64,000 bases of DNA from JBBSUQ01 sp964389755 (GTDB taxonomy: Bacteria; Bacteroidota; Bacteroidia; Flavobacteriales_D; Crocinitomicaceae). Below the pieces are notes generated by a model that had not been told where the DNA came from, did no database searches, and saw only the letters and a program-made list of their open reading frames with translations. This document shows, piece after piece, positions 8,537 to 18,343 of the stretch. The stretch is taken from assembly GCA_964389755.1 (NCBI GenBank), contig CAYMEW010000022.1, positions 10,835 to 74,834 of the forward strand. Direction: 5' to 3'. Positions within the stretch are counted from its first letter, which is position 1; every line of letters begins with the position of its first letter. Made by a program: the position numbers and the translations under genes.

Positions 8537-9833
8537 ACAGCTTTCAGCAGGACTGTTCGCCTTGCTTGTATGTTCCGCACAGGAGGCGTCGGCGCAGCAA
8601 AGCTACGGACTGCACGACATCCTGGAACTCGGGCTGCAGAACAGCCACACCATGAAGATTAACGAAGCGGAACGTGCCGAAAACGAATACGCGGTCAAAG
8701 AGGCAAAAATGGCTTACCTCCCGAATCTCAGTGTTCAGGGCCAGGGTGCACTGCTCAACAGTCCGGACATCCGCTTCATGGGACAATCCTCGCAAATGGA
8801 AAGCCCGAAAAATGCCGCTTTTGTACTCGGAAATCTTTCCGTACCCGTTTTTAACGGCTTTCAGTTGCGCAACAACGTGCGTATGAAACAGGAAATCGCA
8901 CTCGCGGGCATGGAGCGCGAAAGCGTTGACTCCACCGTGGTTGTCGTGCAACTGATCGATTCTTACATCAGCTTATACAAGGCGCAGCAGTCCAAAAAGA
9001 TCATTGAACAAAGCATCGAAGCTGCCCGCAAACGCGTTTCCGATTTTGAAAAAATGAAGGAGAACGGCCTGCTATCCCAAAACGACTTTCTGAAAGCGCA
9101 ACTCCAGGTCTCACAACTCGAAATGTCGCTCGTGGACGTACAAAATAAGGAGGCCCTGGCGCAATACAACCTGAACATCCTGGCAGGACTCGAACCGACA
9201 ACGAGTTTCGAAGCCGATTCATCCGCCATTTTTGCCTTACCCGGACTTGCGCGCGCATCCACCGCGGAGGAAAGCATGACATCCCGCCGGGATTATGCCG
9301 CACTCGAACACCAGTACAATGCTTCGGAATATGCCATTCAGTTGCAGCGCAACAAGTATTACCCGCATGTGAACGTTTCCGGGATGTACGTTTCTATGTA
9401 CGTACCCAACACCCTGACGATCGGGAATATGGTGAACCTCGGGCTGAGCGTTTCCTTCGATATTTCCTCGCTTTACAAAAACCCGGCTGCGGTAGCCATT
9501 CGTGAACAGCAATCGAAACAGCTCAATGAGCAACTTTCGCAACTGGAAGACAAGATCCGCATCGAAGTGCAAAAGGGCTACCTCGACTACCAGACGGCGC
9601 AGTCCAAAACCGCCTTATCCGAAAAGATCACGGAGCAGGCGACGGAAAACTTCCGAAGTGTACAGGAAAAATTCAATAACAATCTCGCGAGCACCAGCGA
9701 TCTGCTCGAAGCAGAGGTTACCCTTTTACAATCACAGATCAATGAGCAACTCGCACAGGCCGATGCCTTCCTGGCCTGGTGTAATTACCTCAATGTAACC
9801 GGAAACCTCGACCAGTTACGATCAATTCAATAA
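8520..9833 (+). CDS. TolC family outer-membrane efflux protein
   Basis: A 437-residue outer-membrane channel of a tripartite efflux pump. The signal peptide ends near SAQEASAQ. Two repeated OEP domains follow, each with long amphipathic helices (for example ENEYAVKEAKMAYLPNLSVQ and YAIQLQRNKYYPHVNVSGMY) and the typical NNLASTSDLLEAEVTLLQSQ segment near the C-terminus. The start overlaps the end of tetR by 17 bp. The periplasmic adaptor gene starts 27 bp downstream. Confidence 0.93.
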   Translation: MKKQIKQLSAGLFALLVCSAQEASAQQSYGLHDILELGLQNSHTMKINEAERAENEYAVKEAKMAYLPNLSVQGQGALLNSPDIRFMGQSSQMESPKNAAFVLGNLSVPVFNGFQLRNNVRMKQEIALAGMERESVDSTVVVVQLIDSYISLYKAQQSKKIIEQSIEAARKRVSDFEKMKENGLLSQNDFLKAQLQVSQLEMSLVDVQNKEALAQYNLNILAGLEPTTSFEADSSAIFALPGLARASTAEESMTSRRDYAALEHQYNASEYAIQLQRNKYYPHVNVSGMYVSMYVPNTLTIGNMVNLGLSVSFDISSLYKNPAAVAIREQQSKQLNEQLSQLEDKIRIEVQKGYLDYQTAQSKTALSEKITEQATENFRSVQEKFNNNLASTSDLLEAEVTLLQSQINEQLAQADAFLAWCNYLNVTGNLDQLRSIQ

Positions 9834-9860
9834 GATATCGCATTTAACTTCAATAAAAAG

Positions 9861-10952
9861 ATGGAAACACAAGAGAAAAAAGGAAAAAAGAAACTCAACA
9901 AGCGTTTTTTACTGGTACTAATTATCCTGCTTGTTGTGGGAGGCAGTTTCGGCGCATATAAATACGTTTACTCCCTGAGCCACGAGTCAACGGACAACGC
10001 CCAGATCGAAGCGAACGTTACGCCGGTCATTCCGCACGTTTCGGGGTACATTAGCAAAGTATACGTGAAGGACAACCAGTTCGTTAAAAAGGGAGACACC
10101 TTACTCGTCATCGACGATCGTGAGTACACCCTGCGCCTGAAAGAGGCCGAAGCAAACCTGGCCATTGCCCAGAGCAACCTGAATGTGACAAAGGAAAACG
10201 TATCGCTTTCACAAAGCCAGGTCGTAACCGCTAACCAGTCGGTCGGAAGTGCCGAAACAAGTATCGAAAGTGCCGAAGTGCGCTTGTGGCGTGCCAATAA
10301 GGATTACGAACGCTACAACAACCTGTTGGAGGAAAACGTAATTACCGAACAGCAATTCGAACAGGCCAAAGCCGAAAAAGAAATGGCCGAGAAGCAACTC
10401 GAATTGCTCAAACGTCAGAAAGAGATCGCAGCGAGCCAGAAAGGATCTTCCCTGTCGCAGTCGCGCGTGGTGGAAAGCCAGGTAAACGTTTCGCAGGGAC
10501 GCATTGAACAAAGCCAGGCGATGGTCGACGAAGCGAAATTAAATCTTTCCTATTGCGTGATCATTGCCCAGGCGGACGGACAGGTTTCGGATGTCAACGT
10601 GGTAGCCGGGCAACTTGTACAGGCCGGGCAGTCGCTGTTCAACATCGTTTTGAGCAACGATATCTGGATCATCGCAAACTTCAAGGAAACGCAGATCGAG
10701 CACATGCAGGAAGGTCAGCACGTGGATGTTGAGATCGATGCCTTCCCGGATGCCGAATTCAAAGGCGAAATCCTGTCGATCTCACCCGGAACCGGTTCGC
10801 TCTTTACACTGCTTCCCCCGGATAATTCCACAGGTAACTTCGTGAAGATCGTTCAGCGTGTTCCCGTGAAGATCTCCATCAGCGGAAATGCCGATGCTTT
10901 CAAAAAACTCCGTCCCGGACTGAGTGCCGAAGTGACGGTAACTACCAAGTAG
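9861..10952 (+). CDS. HlyD/EmrA family periplasmic adaptor subunit
   Basis: A 363-residue membrane-fusion protein with a short basic cytoplasmic N-terminus and one membrane anchor (about residues 15-35). The biotinyl-lipoyl half-motif VTPVIPHVSGYISKVYVKDN is followed by KKGDTLLVIDDREY, a long alpha-hairpin (about 80-215), then DGQVSDVNVVAGQLVQAGQ and the beta-barrel segment IVANFKETQ-like. It links the MFS pump encoded 44 bp downstream to the TolC channel encoded upstream. EmrA-type adaptors pair with EmrB-type pumps, as here. Confidence 0.93.
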   Translation: METQEKKGKKKLNKRFLLVLIILLVVGGSFGAYKYVYSLSHESTDNAQIEANVTPVIPHVSGYISKVYVKDNQFVKKGDTLLVIDDREYTLRLKEAEANLAIAQSNLNVTKENVSLSQSQVVTANQSVGSAETSIESAEVRLWRANKDYERYNNLLEENVITEQQFEQAKAEKEMAEKQLELLKRQKEIAASQKGSSLSQSRVVESQVNVSQGRIEQSQAMVDEAKLNLSYCVIIAQADGQVSDVNVVAGQLVQAGQSLFNIVLSNDIWIIANFKETQIEHMQEGQHVDVEIDAFPDAEFKGEILSISPGTGSLFTLLPPDNSTGNFVKIVQRVPVKISISGNADAFKKLRPGLSAEVTVTTK

Positions 10953-10996
10953 TGATTTAAGAATTTCCGTCGAAAGGCGGATCAAAAACATACCAA

Positions 10997-12574
10997 ATGA
11001 CCTCAGAAGAAGAAATGGTCGAATATGGTTTCCGCAGGTTCATAATCACCATGACGGCGATACTCTGTGCCCTGCTGGAAATCATCGATACGACGATCGT
11101 AAACGTGGCACTGAACGACATGAAGGGAAACCTCGGTGCGAGCCTCAGCGAGATCAGCTGGGTAATTACCGCGTATGCGATCGCGAACGTGATCATCATC
11201 CCGATGACCAGCTGGCTTTCGCAACAGTTCGGTCGTAAAAATTACTTTGCCGCTTCCATCCTGATCTTTACAATCGCCTCCTTCCTGTGCGGAAATGCCT
11301 CTTCCATCTGGGAACTCGTGCTTTTCCGGTTCATCCAGGGACTTGGCGGGGGCGCCCTGCTGGTAACGGCCCAAACGATCATTACGGAAAGTTATCCCAA
11401 AGCAAAGCGCGGAATGGCACAGGCGATCTACGGAATGGGCGTGATCGTGGGGCCGACACTCGGACCACCGCTCGGCGGGTACATCGTGGACAATTTTTCC
11501 TGGCCGAATATTTTCTACATCAACATCCCGATCGGTATCCTTGCATTCATCCTGACGCTTATTTTTATCAAAAGCCCGAAGTTTTCCGCCAAACTCAAGG
11601 CCAACCAGGTGGACTGGCTCGGAATCATTTTCCTGGTAGTGGGGATCGGGTTCCTCCAGTTCCTGCTTGAGAAAGGCCAGGAAGAAGACTGGTTCAACAG
11701 CCGTCTGATCATCTACGCGACTGTGGCATCTTTTCTCGGGTTTTATTTCTTTATCTGGCGCGAACTCACGTACCAGTACCCGATCGTGAACCTGCGGGTA
11801 CTCAAGAACAAACAGCTGACCGTCGGCACAATCCTGACCTTCGTACTTGGCTTCGGACTTTTCGGATCGACTTTCATCATCCCGCTCTACACCCAGTCGA
11901 TCATGGGCTGGACAGCTACCGATGCGGGTTTATTGCTCATTCCGAGTTCCATTGCCACGGGGATGATGATGCCGCTGATCGGGCGATTACTCCAAAGCGG
12001 GGTCAACCAGAAATACCTTATTTCAGCAGGCTTCCTGATCTTTTTCATTTACAGTTTCGTGTCATACACGATCCTGACGCCGGACACGGGAGAAGAGAAT
12101 TTCTTCTGGATCCTCATTGTGCGCGGCGTGGGCCTCGGACTCCTTTTCGTACCGATCACCACCTATTCGCTTTCTACACTCAGCGGACGCGAAATCGGTG
12201 AGGGTGCTGCTTTTACCGGTATGATGCGCCAACTCGGGGGATCTTTCGGAATTGCACTTATTACGACGTACATTACCCGGACGCAGGCACAACACCGTGG
12301 TGACCTGATCACAAACCTGTCCTCCGTGGACCTGACGACACAAAGCAGAATTGCCGGAATGACCCGGAGATTTATCGGGAACGGTTTTTCACCGGAAGTT
12401 GCGCGTGAAAAAGCACTTCGCATGCTCGATCTCGGAGTTACGAAACAGGCCACCGTACTTTCCTATATGGATGTGTTTCTCGGCATCGGTGTGGTATTTT
12501 TGCTTTGCATTCCGTTTGTGATGCTCATCATGAAACGCCGGAAAGCCAATCTGGATATGGCAAACGTCCATTAA
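10997..12574 (+). CDS. DHA2 (EmrB-like) drug:H+ antiporter, MFS
   Basis: A 525-residue 14-helix major-facilitator pump of the DHA2 family. Visible signatures include LEIIDTTIVNVALNDM in the first helix, the motif-A-like WLSQQFGRKNYF loop, and the antiporter motif C region GMGVIVGPTLGPPLGGYI. The C-terminus is short and basic. It completes the tetR-tolC-emrA-emrB operon and would export hydrophobic drugs or uncouplers across both membranes. The real substrate cannot be read from the sequence. A terminator follows at 12597-12627. Confidence 0.94.
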   Translation: MTSEEEMVEYGFRRFIITMTAILCALLEIIDTTIVNVALNDMKGNLGASLSEISWVITAYAIANVIIIPMTSWLSQQFGRKNYFAASILIFTIASFLCGNASSIWELVLFRFIQGLGGGALLVTAQTIITESYPKAKRGMAQAIYGMGVIVGPTLGPPLGGYIVDNFSWPNIFYINIPIGILAFILTLIFIKSPKFSAKLKANQVDWLGIIFLVVGIGFLQFLLEKGQEEDWFNSRLIIYATVASFLGFYFFIWRELTYQYPIVNLRVLKNKQLTVGTILTFVLGFGLFGSTFIIPLYTQSIMGWTATDAGLLLIPSSIATGMMMPLIGRLLQSGVNQKYLISAGFLIFFIYSFVSYTILTPDTGEENFFWILIVRGVGLGLLFVPITTYSLSTLSGREIGEGAAFTGMMRQLGGSFGIALITTYITRTQAQHRGDLITNLSSVDLTTQSRIAGMTRRFIGNGFSPEVAREKALRMLDLGVTKQATVLSYMDVFLGIGVVFLLCIPFVMLIMKRRKANLDMANVH

Positions 12575-12596
12575 GACTTTTAATGAACCGCATAAC

Positions 12597-12627
12597 AGGT
12601 GTTCTCACTTCCGGGAACACCTTTTTT
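12597..12627 (+). terminator. Rho-independent terminator of the efflux operon
   Basis: AGGTGTTC (12597-12604) pairs with GAACACCT (12615-12622) across a 10-nt loop and is followed by five further T. It is 22 bp after the pump stop codon. Confidence 0.9.
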
Positions 12628-12765
12628 GTGGAATTTTTTACCCAAAACTGTTTTATAATCCGCAGAACTCACTACCAACAATTGCTGTAATAAATTATAA
12701 ACAAACCAATTACACCCGGGCATACTTCTTTCATTGCAAATTTCGCATTTTAAAAAAAAAGAACT

Positions 12766-13917
12766 ATGCGCTCGTTTCAACGGATCCGAAAATGGCCGAA
12801 ATGGCTGAAAATTACACTTACGAGCCTGATCGTCCTGATCATTTGTCTGCGTATTGCCCTTCCTTTTATTGTAAAACGCTACGTGAACAAAACGATCAAC
12901 GAACTTGACGGTTATTCGGGCTATGTGGAAGATATCGACATTGCGCTTATTCGCGGAGCGTATGTTATCAAAGGAATCCACATTTACTCCGATGAAATGG
13001 GCAAAAAGGTGCCGATCCTCGATTGTCGCGCGATCGATCTTTCCGTGCAGTGGCACGCGATTTTCCAGGGCCGCATCGTGGGAGAAGTTGTATTTGAGCG
13101 CGCAATCGTCAATTTCGAGAACGTCAAATCTGAAAAAACTACCAACAACTTTGATGATGTGGAACCGACAGACTGGCGCGAAGCGCTGTTAAACCTGATG
13201 CCATTAAAGATCAACTACATCCAGTTTGATCAGTGCGAAGTGCACTTCATCGATCGCTCCACCTCCCCGCAGGTCGACGTTTACGTGGCGGATATCAACG
13301 GGCGCATCAGTCACCTGACCAACAAGGAAGAAAAAGCAGGCGACATGATCGCGGATTACGATATTCGAGCGAGTGCCATGAAAGCAGCTCCGATGCGTCT
13401 GTACGGGAAATTTGACCCTTACGACAAGAAGATCACGCTGGATGCGAACTTTGAAATGCGCGGTTTGCCCGTTCCCAAAACAAACGATTACCTTATGGCT
13501 TATACGTACACCGATGCCGAGGGCGGAACGCTCGATTTTTTCGTGGAGTTGGCGGTACAAAGCGGTCAGTGTCGCGGTTACTTCAAGCCACTTCTCAAAA
13601 ATCTGAAACTGGTCAGCCTAAAACATGATAAATTCCCGAATATCGTATGGCAGGCAGTAGTGGGAGGTGTTACAAAACTCGTCGAGAACTGGCGCCACGA
13701 CCAGGTAGCAACCAAAATTCCGATCGAAGGGGATATCAGTGCACCGAAAGCAGCGATTTGGCCCACCCTGCGTGAATTATTCCGAAACTGGCTCATTCGT
13801 GCCCTTTCTTCCAGTCTCGACCGGGATGTTGACCTTGGAAATACGCATAAATCCAAAAAGGAATTGCGCCAGGAACGACGTGAAGAACGCAAAGCCGAGA
13901 AAAAGAAAAAAGATTAG
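12766..13917 (+). CDS. DUF748-like AsmA-related envelope protein
   Basis: A 383-residue protein with one N-terminal membrane helix (about residues 17-38). The beta-rich body has the DUF748/AsmA-like pattern: VNKTINELDGYSGYVEDIDI near the start, repeated short strands, and VVGGVTKLVENWRHDQVATK near the C-terminal end. The last 25 residues are extremely basic (RQERREERKAEKKKK). Proteins of this type are anchored in the inner membrane and reach into the periplasm. It is monocistronic and shares its architecture, though not obvious sequence, with the gene at 1180-2826. Confidence 0.78.
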   Translation: MRSFQRIRKWPKWLKITLTSLIVLIICLRIALPFIVKRYVNKTINELDGYSGYVEDIDIALIRGAYVIKGIHIYSDEMGKKVPILDCRAIDLSVQWHAIFQGRIVGEVVFERAIVNFENVKSEKTTNNFDDVEPTDWREALLNLMPLKINYIQFDQCEVHFIDRSTSPQVDVYVADINGRISHLTNKEEKAGDMIADYDIRASAMKAAPMRLYGKFDPYDKKITLDANFEMRGLPVPKTNDYLMAYTYTDAEGGTLDFFVELAVQSGQCRGYFKPLLKNLKLVSLKHDKFPNIVWQAVVGGVTKLVENWRHDQVATKIPIEGDISAPKAAIWPTLRELFRNWLIRALSSSLDRDVDLGNTHKSKKELRQERREERKAEKKKKD

Positions 13918-14082
13918 TGTGGCCCGATTTGCCCGGCTGGGAAATAATTTGCTCAGAAAACGGGCTGCCCCTGTTTAAAATTAATTTTTTAAAGTATTCT
14001 ATATCAATCACTTAATAACAATTGGGAATTTTGGTAAGGTTTTCACAATCCCCTTAAGCAATCATTCAAAAACAAGAAACAT

Positions 14083-16389
14083 ATGAAAAGAATTTTTTAC
14101 GCTACAAAAATGCTACTCGTGGCAGCCGGACTCACCGCTTCCGCGAATGCTTACGCGACGACGTACACCGCAGTAGCAAGCGGTGATTTTAGTGCTTCCT
14201 CAACCTGGCAGGGAGGAACAGCACCGGGGAACAACCTGACGAACGATGAGATCATCATCGGGGCAGGTTTTACAGTGAATCTGGACATGGACGTAACATT
14301 CGATCAGAACCTGCTCGGAACAGCTACGTTTACAGTTCAGGGAACACTGGATTCAGATAACAACAGCGACCTCATCATGAACGGTGGTGACCTCGCGGGA
14401 AACGGTACGATCTCGATCGATGTACTCGAGTTTAACAACCTTTCTACCATGTCTTTTACAGGTCAGGCAAATGTGAACGAGTTTAACAGTAACTCCATTG
14501 CACTTGCACTTGATGTGTATGCAGAGACAACCGTATTAGATACACTGACACTCTCAGCAGGTGTACTGACACTCGGAAACGGTTCCGATTTCCAGATGGC
14601 TACCGATGCCGTAATCAAAGTAAACGGTGGTTCTATCGCGCTGAACGGCGGATTGATGACTGCTACCAACGATTACGACGTTTTATACGTGGGAAGTTCT
14701 GCCACAACCGGTCTCGAACTTTCAGGAACGGGAATGCGTAACCTGCACATCAACCTCGACGATGACAACCAAACAGTTGCTCTCGGATCTGACCTGGTTG
14801 TTTCAGGAGATGTGATGCAGGAAAGCGGTTCTTTGAGCATGAACGGTTTCGACCTCACGCTGATGGGCGATTATGACAACAGTTCATCAACAGGTATCTC
14901 GGGAAGTGCAACTTCCAGCCTGATGATCATGTCTTCGTCTTCTACCACAAGCGGACTGATGTTCAATTCCGGATCAGAAGACCTCGACACACTCATGATC
15001 GCAACTTCAAACGATTCTCAGATCGACCTGATGAGCGACCTGAACATTCACGGCGGACTTCGTCTTGACTCTTCTTCACTGAACCTGATGAACGGAATTA
15101 CCCTGACCATGGAAAACAATTCTACAGTAATTGTTAACCAGGGAATGATGACCGTTTCGAACGGAACTTTCGAAGGATCTAACAGCTACAACGTGATGTA
15201 CGAAGGTGAAGGCGGAATGACAAGCGGAATCGAACTGAGCGGATCAGGACTCAATGAACTGACACTGATGCTCGATGATTCGGACGATCAGATCACACTT
15301 GACAGCGACCTGAACTCAAACGGTTCACTGAACCTCGAGAACGGTACACTCGTACTGAGCGACAACAACCTGACACTTTCAGGAGATTTCTCTTCCAGCG
15401 AAGACGGAATGATCTATTCCACTACAGGATCGAACATCAACATAAACACGGCTATCTCGCTTGCAGACACACTGATGTTCGCAGAAAACGGAAACCAGGT
15501 AAATCAACTCAACGTGGATATCACAAGTGGTGGTGACGTGGTAATCGGTAACAACGCTATATTCCAGGAAATCAACTTTACAAACGGTCACGTGGTGATT
15601 ACCGATAACACGATCATCCTTGCTTCCGGCGGATCTTTCTCTGGTGCCGATGAAGACAACTACGTGATGATCAACGGAAGCGGTTCACTCATGATGGAGG
15701 TAGAAAGCGGAAACACCAGCGGAACGATGTTCCCCGTAGGAACAAGCACTTCTTATGCTCCGGCAGTGATCGAACTGAACAGCGGTTCTACCGGTAACTT
15801 CGGTGTAAACACCATGGACGGTGTAATGGACGCAGGAACATTCGGTACGGATCTGGCACTGACTGAATCAGTTGTAAACCGCACATGGAACGTAAGTTCA
15901 GAGAACGGTTCTGAAACGGATATCGATTTGACACTGATGTGGAGCCAGTCTATGGAAGTAAACGGTTTTGACCGCACGGACGCACGCATCTCTCACTACA
16001 CAGACGGAAACTGGGACAGCTATGCATACGGTAGCGCCACAACAAACGCGAACGGAATGTTCCAGCTGACTCGTCAGGACATCAGCAGCCTGAGCCCGTT
16101 TGCGATCAACGACAGTGAGTCTACGCTCGCAGTGGAAGAAACTCCGGAAGTAATTGCAGGAGTATACCCGAACCCGGCTATTAACAGCGTAAATGTTGAC
16201 CTCGCTAACGACGGAGCAACTACAATCGAATTGCTCGATGCTTCAGGTCGCGTTGTTGCAACACATGCCGTGAACGGAACAACTTCTTTCAACCTTGATA
16301 TCACATCAATCGCACCGGGTGCATTCTACATCCGCGCGATCGGAACAGACAATGTTTCCACGATCAAAGTTATCAAAGCAACCAAATAA
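14083..16389 (+). CDS. Ser/Asn/Asp/Met-rich surface protein with T9SS type A sorting domain
   Basis: A 768-residue secreted protein. The signal peptide ends around ASANAYA. The body is a run of short beta strands unusually rich in Ser, Asn, Asp, Gly, Thr and Met, as in a beta-solenoid. At least two homologous segments can be aligned: GLELSGTGMRNLHINLDD matches GIELSGSGLNELTLMLDD, with similar flanks. The last 80 residues form a type A T9SS sorting domain (VYPNPAINSVNVDL, then GAFYIRAIGTDN). Cysteine appears to be absent. Codon choice is markedly uniform (AAC, GAC, CTG, ACA preferred), suggesting high expression. A strong terminator follows. Binding partner and function are unknown. Confidence 0.87.
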   Translation: MKRIFYATKMLLVAAGLTASANAYATTYTAVASGDFSASSTWQGGTAPGNNLTNDEIIIGAGFTVNLDMDVTFDQNLLGTATFTVQGTLDSDNNSDLIMNGGDLAGNGTISIDVLEFNNLSTMSFTGQANVNEFNSNSIALALDVYAETTVLDTLTLSAGVLTLGNGSDFQMATDAVIKVNGGSIALNGGLMTATNDYDVLYVGSSATTGLELSGTGMRNLHINLDDDNQTVALGSDLVVSGDVMQESGSLSMNGFDLTLMGDYDNSSSTGISGSATSSLMIMSSSSTTSGLMFNSGSEDLDTLMIATSNDSQIDLMSDLNIHGGLRLDSSSLNLMNGITLTMENNSTVIVNQGMMTVSNGTFEGSNSYNVMYEGEGGMTSGIELSGSGLNELTLMLDDSDDQITLDSDLNSNGSLNLENGTLVLSDNNLTLSGDFSSSEDGMIYSTTGSNININTAISLADTLMFAENGNQVNQLNVDITSGGDVVIGNNAIFQEINFTNGHVVITDNTIILASGGSFSGADEDNYVMINGSGSLMMEVESGNTSGTMFPVGTSTSYAPAVIELNSGSTGNFGVNTMDGVMDAGTFGTDLALTESVVNRTWNVSSENGSETDIDLTLMWSQSMEVNGFDRTDARISHYTDGNWDSYAYGSATTNANGMFQLTRQDISSLSPFAINDSESTLAVEETPEVIAGVYPNPAINSVNVDLANDGATTIELLDASGRVVATHAVNGTTSFNLDITSIAPGAFYIRAIGTDNVSTIKVIKATK

Positions 16390-16414
16390 GACCGGTACGA
16401 TTAAGTACCACCAG

Positions 16415-16446
16415 AAAAGCCCATTGCAGCAGCAGTGGGCTTTTTT
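16415..16446 (+). terminator. Rho-independent terminator of the T9SS surface-protein gene
   Basis: AAAAGCCCA (16415-16423) pairs with TGGGCTTTT (16436-16444), leaving a 12-nt loop. Two more T follow. Confidence 0.88.
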
Positions 16447-16531
16447 GTGGAATATGGTCTACAATTTCAGTGATCACCCAAACCACTCAAAATCACAATT
16501 TACTGATTAATAACAAACTAATCTGACCTTA

Positions 16532-16548
16532 AATTTTGGCACAAAATT
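16532..16548. promoter_or_regulatory. Perfect inverted repeat upstream of dps
   Basis: AATTTTG-GCA-CAAAATT is a perfect 7-bp dyad with a 3-nt spacer. It ends 12 bp before the first ATG of the Dps gene. It looks like an operator for a dimeric regulator and overlaps a -7-like sequence (TAAATTTTG, 16530-16538). The regulator cannot be named. Confidence 0.45.
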
Positions 16549-16560
16549 CCTCCGGTTCGG

Positions 16561-17103
16561 ATGAAAACAATTAAATTCACTAAATTCAGGATTATGGCAA
16601 AGACAAAAACCAAAACACCAAAACATTCGGCAATTACCCCCAATCTCGGTATCAGCAGCGCAAATCTTGAAAAGATCGGGAAATCCCTGCTCGAGATCCT
16701 TACGAACACCTACGCTTTGCTTATTAAAACACATAATTATCACTGGAACATTCGCGGAACAAGTTTCAAGCCGATCCACGAACTAACCGAGGATCAGTAC
16801 AATGAACTATTTGCAGCTACAGATGTTATTGCAGAGCGCATTCGCACGCTCGGGCTGCTCGTTTCGGCGTCGATCAGTTATTTTGCAGAACACAGTTCGG
16901 TCAAAGAACCCGATTCAACGGGAAGCGACCGCGAAATGGTAAAAGACCTGCTCGAAAGCAACGAGATACTTGTTCGCATGATTCGCAAAGCCGTACCGAT
17001 TGCAGATGAGGCCAGCGACGAAGCTACTTCTGACCTGCTCACAGAAAGGCTGATCGTGCACGAAAAGGCCTCTTGGATGCTCCGCAGCTTTTTAGAAGAA
17101 TAA
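16561..17103 (+). CDS. dps: Dps-family ferritin-like DNA-protection protein
   Basis: A 180-residue Dps/miniferritin. The intersubunit ferroxidase motif is visible: HNYHWNIRG, then HELTEDQYNELFAATDVIAE with the His, Asp and Glu ligands in family positions. Dps dodecamers store iron, detoxify peroxide and coat DNA. The first ATG at 16561 gives an 11-residue extension. The internal ATG at 16594 (MAKTKTKTPKHSA) is equally possible and sits 5 nt after a -7-like TAAATTCA (16581-16588). The basic N-terminus could bind DNA. The MscS gene begins 1 bp after the stop, so the two are cotranscribed. Confidence 0.92.
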   Translation: MKTIKFTKFRIMAKTKTKTPKHSAITPNLGISSANLEKIGKSLLEILTNTYALLIKTHNYHWNIRGTSFKPIHELTEDQYNELFAATDVIAERIRTLGLLVSASISYFAEHSSVKEPDSTGSDREMVKDLLESNEILVRMIRKAVPIADEASDEATSDLLTERLIVHEKASWMLRSFLEE

Positions 17104-17104
17104 T

Positions 17105-18187
17105 ATGGATGTAACTACACGATTTCAAAACGAATCAGAGATCATTTACGGAAAGCTTCAGAAGTGGTATGAACTGGCCACTTCGATGCTTCCGAACTTT
17201 GTACTGGCGATAATTATCATTATCGCCTTTTACTTTCTGGCCCGTCTTTTCCAGTGGCTCACTGTTCGCGTATTCCTACGCGCCCTAAAGAACAACGAGT
17301 TAAAAAAGATCATTTCCAAAATCCTCTACTTCCTGGTCATGATCATCGGGTTGATGACTTCACTTTCCGTCCTCGAACTCGAAAAAACCGTTACCTCCAT
17401 TCTCGCTAGCGTCGGGATTATCGGTCTGGCACTGGGATTTGCATTTCAGGACATTGCCTCCAATTTCATTTCCGGGTTCTTCATGGCTGTCAAAAAACCG
17501 TTTTACGTCGGGGATATTGTTGAAGTGAAAGATTACCAGGGAACCATCACCCACCTCAACCTGCGGACTACCGAGTTACGTACATTCGAAGGAAACGACG
17601 TGATCATTCCCAACAAAGATATTTTTCAGAACCCCATCGTCAATTACTTTACGACCGCCGCTCGACGAATTACGGTAGAAGTCGGGGTTTCTTACGGAGA
17701 AGACCTCGATCATGTGCGCGAAGTAACTCTAAAAGCACTTAAATCACTTACCTTCATTCTTCCGGACAAGGAACCGGAAGTATTTTTTACGGGCTTTGGC
17801 GACAGCAGCATTAACCTGGACGCACGCTTTTGGGTGGAATACACGCACAATTCGCAATTCCTTTCCGGCAAAAGCGAAGCCATTATGGCGATCAAACGTG
17901 CGTACGATGCCGAAGGAATCACGATTCCCTTCCCAATTAGAACACTTGACTTCGGGATCAAAGGCGGAGAAAAACTCAGTGACGTCATCCCGAAATCCGG
18001 TTTTGGCGGAAGCGATCCGTCTGATAAACCGCAAAAAAATGTCAGCGCAGCCAAAGACCAGCATCTCGATCCCAATTTTAACCCGAAGAAAAAAAGACCC
18101 TTCCGCGAAGAAGATCATACGAACCCCTCTGCAAGCGAACCGGCTCCGAAAAAAGAGAGACCCGACGACAAGCGCGAAGAATTTTAG
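17105..18187 (+). CDS. MscS-family mechanosensitive ion channel with charged C-terminal tail
   Basis: A 360-residue MscS channel. TM1 is about residues 28-50, TM2 about 70-90 and TM3 follows (VTSILASVGIIGLALGFAFQ then DIASNFISGFFMAVKKPFYVGD). The beta domain carries LRTTELRTFEGNDVIIPNKD. The last 65 residues are a low-complexity Lys/Pro/Asp/Glu tail that MscS itself lacks. It differs clearly from the other MscS gene at 4872. Cotranscription with dps suggests a combined osmotic and oxidative stress response, which is inference. Confidence 0.92.
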   Translation: MDVTTRFQNESEIIYGKLQKWYELATSMLPNFVLAIIIIIAFYFLARLFQWLTVRVFLRALKNNELKKIISKILYFLVMIIGLMTSLSVLELEKTVTSILASVGIIGLALGFAFQDIASNFISGFFMAVKKPFYVGDIVEVKDYQGTITHLNLRTTELRTFEGNDVIIPNKDIFQNPIVNYFTTAARRITVEVGVSYGEDLDHVREVTLKALKSLTFILPDKEPEVFFTGFGDSSINLDARFWVEYTHNSQFLSGKSEAIMAIKRAYDAEGITIPFPIRTLDFGIKGGEKLSDVIPKSGFGGSDPSDKPQKNVSAAKDQHLDPNFNPKKKRPFREEDHTNPSASEPAPKKERPDDKREEF

Positions 18188-18343
18188 TTTTATTAACAAT
18201 ATTCGAACTGTTTTTGAGGTGTTTTCATTTTTTCAATGCGCTTTTAAAATTAATTAACACGACTAACTGGACATCCTTCAGGCGATCGCGTATAATTGCA
18301 TACTGGTTTAGTCTGACCCGGTTTTTAACGAAAGGTTACTTGA

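Noticed and set aside
16537..16552. Sigma-54 promoter (TGGCAC) upstream of dps
   Set aside because: TGGCAC is present but the -12 element GC at the right spacing is missing (TCCTCC instead). The sequence is better explained as part of the AATTTTG-GCA-CAAAATT dyad.
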